From positions 434,001 through 498,000 of the forward strand of contig NZ_BAAAUV010000001.1 of assembly GCF_039534125.1 (NCBI RefSeq): a stretch of 64,000 nt of DNA, written 5' to 3'. This document shows, piece after piece, positions 59,026-64,000 of this stretch (within the stretch, counting starts at the first letter, position 1; every line of letters starts with the position of its first letter). The stretch comes from Actinocorallia longicatena (GTDB lineage: Bacteria; Actinomycetota; Actinomycetes; Streptosporangiales; Streptosporangiaceae). A program made the position numbers and the translations under genes. Under the pieces are notes generated by a model. The model was not told the origin of the DNA and did no database searches. It saw only the letters and a program-made list of their open reading frames with translations.

Positions 59026-59765
59026 CGGGTGGTCCTCTTCTCGATCGGCTTGTCGGCGGCCTGCTCCGGGGTCAGGACGACCACGCGGTCGACGAACACA
59101 CCGGGGAGGTGGATCTCATCGGGAGCGAGGTCGGTCAGCTCCTCGACCTCCGCGACGGTGATCCGGCCCGCCATGGCACAGAGCGGGTTGAAGTTCTGAG
59201 CCGACTGGTCGAACACGAGGTTGCCGAACCGGTCGGCTTTGCGGGCGCGTACAAGCGCGAAGTCCGTCACGATGCCCTCCTCCAGCACATGGGGGCGGCC
59301 TCCGAACTCTCGTTCTTCCTTACGGGGCGAGGCGAGCTCCACCGAGCCGTCGGCGGCGTAACGCAGGGGCAGGCCGCCCTCCGCGACCGCGGTGCCGACT
59401 CCGGCCGGCGTGTAGAAGGCGGGGATTCCCGCGCCGCCGGCCCGCAGGCGTTCGGCGAGGGTTCCCTGCGGGACGAGTTCGACCTCGATCTCGCCGCCCA
59501 GGTACTGGCGGGCGAACTCCTTGTTCTCTCCGATGTAGGAGCCCGTGACCCGGGAGATCCGACCAGAGCCGAGGAGCTGTCCGAGCCCTCGGCCATCGAC
59601 ACCGCAGTTGTTGGACACCACCGACAAGCCGGATGAGCCCCGCTCGTGAAGGGCGTCGATGAGCGTGAACGGCACACCGCACAGCCCGAAGCCGCCCACG
59701 GCGAGGGTGGCGGCATCCTGGATGTCCGCCACCGCAGCGGCGGCCGACGTCACGACCTTGTCCAT
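59022..59765 (-). CDS. scoA: 3-oxoacid CoA-transferase subunit A
   Basis: This 247-residue alpha subunit carries VGGFGLCGVPFTLIDAL, then RVTGSYIGENKEFARQYLGG and SAQNFNPLCAMAG, closely like ScoA/SCOT proteins that activate acetoacetate. A PcaI role on 3-oxoadipate is the alternative. Its ATG overlaps the FAH-family stop (TGATG). An upstream FAH-type gene that could yield acetoacetate makes the acetoacetate reading attractive. Confidence 0.92.
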   Translation of the reverse strand: MDKVVTSAAAAVADIQDAATLAVGGFGLCGVPFTLIDALHERGSSGLSVVSNNCGVDGRGLGQLLGSGRISRVTGSYIGENKEFARQYLGGEIEVELVPQGTLAERLRAGGAGIPAFYTPAGVGTAVAEGGLPLRYAADGSVELASPRKEEREFGGRPHVLEEGIVTDFALVRARKADRFGNLVFDQSAQNFNPLCAMAGRITVAEVEELTDLAPDEIHLPGVFVDRVVVLTPEQAADKPIEKRTTR

Positions 59766-60748
59766 CAGCGGGTCTCCAGTTCCGAGGCGAAGTAGTGGGG
59801 GCGGGTCCGCGGGCGCGGCCTGGCAGCGGGGATCGGCTGTGGGTCGGTGCCCGCGACGACGGTGTTGGTGATGGATCCGATGCCCTCGACGGTCATCGTC
59901 ACCACGTCGCCCGGCTGGAGCGGGCGGGGTTCCCTGCTCCCGGTCAGGCCCCAGAGTTCGGCGAGGCAGCCGCCGTTGCCGCAGGTTCCGGAGCCGAGCA
60001 CGTCCCCGGGCCGCACCTCCGTTCCTCTCGAGGCATAGGCGACGAGATCCTCGAACGGCCAGCCCATGTTCGACAGCAGGTCCCTGCCGATCTCCTCACC
60101 GTTGACGGCCACGCTCATCCCGATCCTCAGGAAGCCGTCGGCGTCGCGGAAGCGCTCCAGTTCGTCGGCGGTGACGATCCAGGGACCGAGGGTGGAGGCG
60201 AAGTCCTTGCCCTTGCACGGACCGAGGCCCACGGTCATCTCGGCGCCTTGGAGGTCGCGCGCCGACCAGTCGTTGAAGATCGTGTAGCCGAAGATGTGGT
60301 CACGGGCCTGCTCAGGCGTCAGATCACGGCCCGGCCTGCCGATGATCGCGGCGACTTCGAGTTCGAAGTCGAGGACCTGTGAGCCCGGCGGGATGGGGAT
60401 GTCCGCACCGGTGCCCACGATGGCGTAGGGGTTGGTGAAATAGAACGTCGGGGCGGCGTACCACTGGTCCGGAACCCCTGTCTCTCCGCTGACGCTGCGT
60501 CGAACGCCCTCGACGTGCTCCTCGAAAGCGACGAAGTCCCGGACGGTCGGCGGTTCGAGCGGTGCCAGCAGGCGTACGTCTTCAAGCGGCACCGGTTCGC
60601 GCTCGAAGGCACGGCGGGTCGCGTGGCGGATCTCGAACTCGCTCCGTTCGATCAGCCGGGCGATGGACACGTCCAGGGGATAGATCATCCCCTGTTCCAC
60701 CACACCCTGAGCGTGCCTTCCGCGCTGCTCATAGCCCACATAACGCAT
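59765..60748 (-). CDS. Fumarylacetoacetate hydrolase family protein
   Basis: ATG 60748 with GAGGAGGGA eight bases upstream gives 327 residues. The C-terminal FAH domain (about 100-300) has the metal-binding EVAAIIGRPGRDL and GYTIFNDWSARD, with GPCKGKDFASTLGPW and GSGTCGNGGC later. The family cleaves C-C bonds of 2,4-diketo acids. Coupled to ScoAB it may release acetoacetate or a related oxoacid from ring-cleavage products. The promoter lies in the 93-base gap before it. Confidence 0.85.
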   Translation of the reverse strand: MRYVGYEQRGRHAQGVVEQGMIYPLDVSIARLIERSEFEIRHATRRAFEREPVPLEDVRLLAPLEPPTVRDFVAFEEHVEGVRRSVSGETGVPDQWYAAPTFYFTNPYAIVGTGADIPIPPGSQVLDFELEVAAIIGRPGRDLTPEQARDHIFGYTIFNDWSARDLQGAEMTVGLGPCKGKDFASTLGPWIVTADELERFRDADGFLRIGMSVAVNGEEIGRDLLSNMGWPFEDLVAYASRGTEVRPGDVLGSGTCGNGGCLAELWGLTGSREPRPLQPGDVVTMTVEGIGSITNTVVAGTDPQPIPAARPRPRTRPHYFASELETR

Positions 60749-60841
60749 GTCAGACGTCCCTCCTCGACCTGGGGTGACGTCCACTTTCGCCGCCTTGGTG
60801 CGAATATGGGAAATGGATACTCGGCATATCAGCCATTGATG

Positions 60842-62047
60842 TCATGAATGGGTTACTCGAACGGGCAGGGAGGCGAACGCCCTCAGGGTGTTGTTGTGGT
60901 GGCGCTGCGGCTGTCCCACGAGCGTGATGTCCTGCACTCGCCGGGCGAGCGCGGTCAGGACGGCCTCGGCTTCCAGCCGGGCGACATGCTGGCCGACGCA
61001 CTGGTGCAGGCCCATGCCGAGGCCGACGTGCCCGGAGGGGTTGCGGTCGAGGTCGAAGTCGTCCGGCCGGTCCCAGCGGCGGGGGTCGCGGTTCGCGGCA
61101 CCGAGGAACATGAGGATCTTCTTGCCTTCGGGAACGGTCACTCCGCCGATCTCGATGTCCTGCTCAGCGGTTCGGAAGAAGAACTGGACCGGCGACTGCC
61201 AGCGGACGGCCTCGTCGAAGGCGACCCTCGCGAGCTGGGGATCGTTCCGTAGCTTCCGCCACTGATGGGGGTGGCCGGCGAAGGCGTACAGCACCGCGGC
61301 CAGCCCGTGGACGGTCGTGTCGACGCCGGCGGACAGCAGGGACCGGACGACGAGCGGCGCCTGCTCGGGCAGGAGGTCTCCGCGGTCGGCGGCGGCCCAG
61401 ATCGCCGCTCCGAACCCGTCCGGGGTGAGAACCTCCCTCCGGCACTGGGCATTGACCCAGGCGCTGAGGTCGGCCGCCTGCGGATTCCCCTTGGCGACCA
61501 GCTCGTTCGGCGGGCCGAAGGAGTTGAACAGGTGGTCGCCGTAGGGCAGCAGGTTCTCACGGCCTTCGGCGGGAATGCCGACGGCGTCGGGGAAGACCTT
61601 GAGCGGGAAGGCCTCGGCCAACGCCGGAACAGCGTCGAACTCCGGTTCTTCAAGAACCTGGTCGACCAGTTCCTGAGCGGCGAGGAACCACTGCTCGCGC
61701 AGCCCTCGCAGGGCCCGGGGCCCGAGGATCTTCGACAGAACGGCACGCGGAGCGTCGTGGTGCGGCGGATCGGCTTCGAGCAGGAGGCTCGGCGGCCGCC
61801 ACGGCTCTTCCTTCCGGAAGTTGCTGAAGCCGACGCCGGCTGAGGAGCAGAAACCCTGCCAGTCGACCAGAGCACTGTGGACATGTTCATACCGAGCCAT
61901 CGCGTACACGTCGTAGCGCGTGAGGTGGACGATGGGCCCGGCCTCGCGCATGACTCGCTGCAGGGTTCCAGGGTCCTCGAGGTTCGCGGCGTTGAAGGGA
62001 TCGGTGTCGATCGCGGGGATGTCGATGACGTTCACGGGGTGCTCCAT
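60842..62047 (-). CDS. Cytochrome P450, CYP199-like (aromatic acid O-demethylase type)
   Basis: ATG 62047 gives 401 residues; GTG 62035 has a better-spaced GGAG and may be the true start. The haem-ligand loop is GMGLHQCVGQHVARLEAE. The I-helix oxygen-activation motif is LLSAGVDTTVHG. The text FCSSAGVGFSNFRKE, EPWRPPSLLLEADPPHH and RAVLSKILGP matches what I recall of CYP199A enzymes, which O-demethylate 4-methoxybenzoate. It follows its reductase gene and precedes formaldehyde-detoxification genes, which supports demethylation. Confidence 0.9.
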   Translation of the reverse strand: MEHPVNVIDIPAIDTDPFNAANLEDPGTLQRVMREAGPIVHLTRYDVYAMARYEHVHSALVDWQGFCSSAGVGFSNFRKEEPWRPPSLLLEADPPHHDAPRAVLSKILGPRALRGLREQWFLAAQELVDQVLEEPEFDAVPALAEAFPLKVFPDAVGIPAEGRENLLPYGDHLFNSFGPPNELVAKGNPQAADLSAWVNAQCRREVLTPDGFGAAIWAAADRGDLLPEQAPLVVRSLLSAGVDTTVHGLAAVLYAFAGHPHQWRKLRNDPQLARVAFDEAVRWQSPVQFFFRTAEQDIEIGGVTVPEGKKILMFLGAANRDPRRWDRPDDFDLDRNPSGHVGLGMGLHQCVGQHVARLEAEAVLTALARRVQDITLVGQPQRHHNNTLRAFASLPVRVTHS

Positions 62048-62055
62048 GGGGTGGT

Positions 62056-63012
62056 TCAGAGATCGAGGACCAGGAGATCGGTTCGCGCCCGGGAGACGCA
62101 GATGAACATGCAGTCCCCGGCAGCGCGTTCGGCGTCGTCGAGGAGCGAGTCCCTGTGGTCGGGCAGGCCGGCGAGGACGGTCGTCTCGCACGTACCGCAG
62201 AGTCCCTGGGCGCAGGACGACAGCACGTTCAGGCCCGCATCAGCACAGGCGTCGAGGATGGAGCGGCCGGGCGGAACGGACAGAGTCCGACCGGATCGGC
62301 TCAGTTCGACGGAGAACTCCCTGTCCTCGGCGGATCCGGCCGTCTCCGGCGCGGAGAACCGCTCCGTGCGAAGGACTCCTGTGGGCAGCCCTGCGCATGC
62401 CGTCTCGACGGCCGCGAGGAGCGGTGCCGGCCCGCAGCAGTAGATTCTCGTGCCAGGGCCGGCCTCTGCGACGAGGGAGGCCACATCGATGAGGCCGTGC
62501 TCATCCTGCGGAACGACCGTGATCCGATCGCCGTGCTCGGCCAGCTCGTCGAGGAAGGCCATCGACGTCCGGGTTCTGCCGCCGTAGATCAGGCGCCAAT
62601 CAGCACCGAGCCGTTCGGCCGCCGTCAGCATCGGGAGGATCGGCGTGACGCCGATGCCTCCGGCGACGAACAGGTAGCGCGGCGCCGGGACGAGCCGGAA
62701 GGCGTTGCGCGGCCCGCCGAGTCCGATGTGGTCGCCGACCACGAGCTCGTCGTGGATGAAGGCGGAGCCGCCCCGCCCGTCGGGCTCGCGCAGAACTCCG
62801 ACCCGGTAGCTGCGGGAGTCCCAGCGATCGCCGCACAGCGAGTACTGGCGGGTGAGTCCGTTCGACAGGACGAGGTCGACGTGCGCACCCGGCGCCCAGT
62901 CGGGAAGTCGCCTTCCGGCGGGATCTCGCAGGGTGAGCGTGACCACGCCGTCGGCCACCGGGGTCTTCGCGGTGACGACCAGGTCGAGCACGGCCGGAGC
63001 GGGATCGGCCAT
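62056..63012 (-). CDS. PDR/VanB-type oxygenase reductase (FMN, NAD, 2Fe-2S)
   Basis: This 318-residue reductase has a flavin-binding barrel (RQYSLCGDRWDSRSY), an NAD domain (YLFVAGGIGVTPILPM, IYCCGPAPLL) and a C-terminal plant-type ferredoxin domain with CAQGLCGTC and a later Cys (FICVS). It passes electrons from NADH to an oxygenase. Paired with a P450 rather than a Rieske oxygenase, it replaces the usual separate ferredoxin and reductase. First gene of the pair; a palindrome lies upstream. Confidence 0.92.
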   Translation of the reverse strand: MADPAPAVLDLVVTAKTPVADGVVTLTLRDPAGRRLPDWAPGAHVDLVLSNGLTRQYSLCGDRWDSRSYRVGVLREPDGRGGSAFIHDELVVGDHIGLGGPRNAFRLVPAPRYLFVAGGIGVTPILPMLTAAERLGADWRLIYGGRTRTSMAFLDELAEHGDRITVVPQDEHGLIDVASLVAEAGPGTRIYCCGPAPLLAAVETACAGLPTGVLRTERFSAPETAGSAEDREFSVELSRSGRTLSVPPGRSILDACADAGLNVLSSCAQGLCGTCETTVLAGLPDHRDSLLDDAERAAGDCMFICVSRARTDLLVLDL

Positions 63013-63074
63013 CGGTCCTCCTCGGTTCGGGGAACCAGAGGATCCGTCTCCGGACGGTGGACCGGAAGGCGGGT

Positions 63075-63089
63075 TCTCACTCAGTGAGA
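63075..63089 (-). promoter_or_regulatory. Palindrome upstream of the reductase-P450 pair
   Basis: TCTCACT-C-AGTGAGA is a perfect 15-bp palindrome 63 bases before the reductase start. It is a candidate operator for the adjacent IclR regulator or another repressor. Confidence 0.5.
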
Positions 63090-63098
63090 GAAAAGTTC

Positions 63099-63112
63099 GT
63101 GACGGCCGTCAC
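63099..63112. terminator. Short perfect palindrome at the IclR stop
   Basis: GTGACGGCCGTCAC is perfectly self-complementary and spans the stop codon of the IclR gene. It could act as a weak terminator or operator. Confidence 0.35.
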
Positions 63113-63849
63113 AAGGCCTGGCCGAGCGCCCGGGAGACGCCGCGGGCGGCGGCCCTGACGGCCGAGATCTGGGCACGCGCATGGGCATCGTTGGGCAGGA
63201 CGGCTCCGAGGGCGGCGACCACCTGTCCGGTGCCGTCCCTGATCGGTGCGGCGATCCCGGCCGCTGCCGGATCGATGTATCCCGGGCAGAACACGTATCC
63301 GGTGCGCCGGATCTCCGCCAGCAGGACCCGCACCTGCTGGGCGCTGTGCGGGGTCTGCGGGGTGTAGCGCGTGAGGGCTCCGGCCAGGATCTCCTCCTGG
63401 AGATCCGGATCCGCGTGGGCGAGCAGGACCAGTCCGCCGGAGGAGGCGTGGAGGGGAAGCCGGCCGGCGATCCGGGTGATGTTGACGATGCCGCCGGGTG
63501 CCGACAGCCGCTCGACGAAGAGCGCCTCCCGTCCCCCGAGGACGGCCAGCTGGGTGTGGTGGCCGACGACATCATGAAGATCCTCAAGGAAGGGCATCGC
63601 GGCCTCACGCAGGCCAAGGGTCGGAGAGGTTCGCGAGGCGAGCTCCCACAGCCGCACCCCGATCCGGATGCGGCGATCCGGGTCGCGGGCCAGCAGCCCC
63701 AGGCCGACCATCTCGTTGACCAGCCGGGAGGCGGTCGCGATGTGCAGATCCGAACGCCGTGCGACCACGGACAGCCGAAGCGCGGGGTTCTCCGGGTCGA
63801 ACGCCTCAAGGATCCTCACCACCCGCGACAGGACGCTCTCGCCCGTCAC
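63109..63849 (-). CDS. IclR family transcriptional regulator
   Basis: GTG 63849 starts inside the stop of the LysR gene (GTGA) and gives 246 residues. The winged helix reads LSVVARRSDLHIATASRLVNEM. The ligand-binding domain has GRLPLHASSGGLVLLAHA and FCPGYIDPAAAGIAAPI. It is a close paralogue of the IclR gene at 53999-54754. Likely controls the reductase-P450 pair downstream. Confidence 0.9.
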   Translation of the reverse strand: MTGESVLSRVVRILEAFDPENPALRLSVVARRSDLHIATASRLVNEMVGLGLLARDPDRRIRIGVRLWELASRTSPTLGLREAAMPFLEDLHDVVGHHTQLAVLGGREALFVERLSAPGGIVNITRIAGRLPLHASSGGLVLLAHADPDLQEEILAGALTRYTPQTPHSAQQVRVLLAEIRRTGYVFCPGYIDPAAAGIAAPIRDGTGQVVAALGAVLPNDAHARAQISAVRAAARGVSRALGQAL

Positions 63850-64000
63850 GCCGGAAGCTCGATCCGTTCACCGACTTCTACCAGCGTCTCCCGGAGCCAC
63901 CGGTGCGCCGGGTCGGCCTGGTGGACGGGGTGGTACCAGAACGCCTCCAGGATCGGGACGACCTCGAACGGGCACGGGTGGATCGCGAAGTTGCCGAGGA
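63846..64000 (-). CDS. LysR-family regulator, C-terminal fragment (5' end off window)
   Basis: The last 50 codons enter from the right edge and end at TGA 63848-63846: LGNFAIHPCPFEVVPILEAF then WYHPVHQADPAHRWLRETLV. The W-H-x4-D-P-A-H-x-W-L-R pattern is the C-terminus of NahR/LinR-type LysR activators. Such activators control aromatic catabolism. Coupled to the IclR gene by GTGA. Confidence 0.75.
   Translation of the reverse strand, partial: LGNFAIHPCPFEVVPILEAFWYHPVHQADPAHRWLRETLVEVGERIELPA

Noticed and set aside
1..64000. CRISPR arrays
   Set aside because: No series of short direct repeats with regular spacers was seen; the only sizeable direct repeat is the coding PAS duplication.

Overview
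The window is very GC-rich, with C or G in nearly every third codon position. It carries mycothiol-dependent formaldehyde dehydrogenase, a DUF574 methyltransferase, LAL-type LuxR regulators and a CebR/CelR-type operator. Together these indicate a filamentous actinomycete, probably from the Streptosporangiales (Actinomadura or a relative). Genus is inference; no rRNA or other taxonomic marker is present.

Layout. 1-3.5 kb: copper genes copC and a copD-ctaG fusion, divergent from a DUF574 methyltransferase. 3.7-23 kb: a compact biosynthetic gene cluster. A large minus-strand operon starts at 22754 and runs carrier protein, GT1 glycosyltransferase, GT4 glycosyltransferase, 2-oxoacid dehydrogenase E1 alpha, E1 beta, E2, a C-A-T-TE synthetase fused to an MFS exporter, and a small unknown protein. 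Most of its genes overlap or abut. A TetR regulator, a GH1 beta-glucosidase and HPPD follow on the same strand. An O-methyltransferase and a LAL LuxR activator read towards them. A perfect 14-bp CebR/CelR box sits on the predicted start of the operon, with near-matches beside the operon start codon and at the beta-glucosidase start codon. I read the unit as making a glycosylated acyl-aspartyl-type product under cello-oligosaccharide control; the chemistry is inferred.

23-27.8 kb: an NTF2-like/TetR divergent pair, a DUF6585 membrane protein, a TPR protein and a secreted NlpC/P60 hydrolase. 27.8-34.8 kb: a dormancy/stress island (Usp, Acg-like nitroreductase, zinc alcohol dehydrogenase, DoxX-like protein, CBS-BON protein, PAS-SpoIIE phosphatase) with DosR-type palindromes in three promoters. 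34.9-38.2 kb: a secreted FG-GAP protein followed by gene fossils (P450, DUF4235, holin-family and PucR remnants) around an intact DUF3618 gene. 38.2-41.4 kb: orphan oxidase-like subunits III and IV with two paralogous membrane proteins and a divergent TetR.

41.4-49.3 kb: a mobile or degraded zone with an IS5-family element inside a secreted-protein gene, an Mrr-nuclease/TerD fusion, an IS481 remnant and a LAL regulator broken by one in-frame amber codon. 49.2-52.4 kb: an MFS/LysR divergent pair, a small membrane protein and a DUF429 remnant. 52.4-64 kb: a catabolic cluster with two paralogous MFS transporters around an IclR regulator, a CYP199-like P450 with a PDR-type reductase, FAH-family hydrolase, 3-oxoacid CoA-transferase, and mycothiol-dependent formaldehyde dehydrogenase with a metallo-beta-lactamase hydrolase, then IclR and LysR regulators. 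The logic fits O-demethylation of a methoxylated aromatic acid with formaldehyde disposal.
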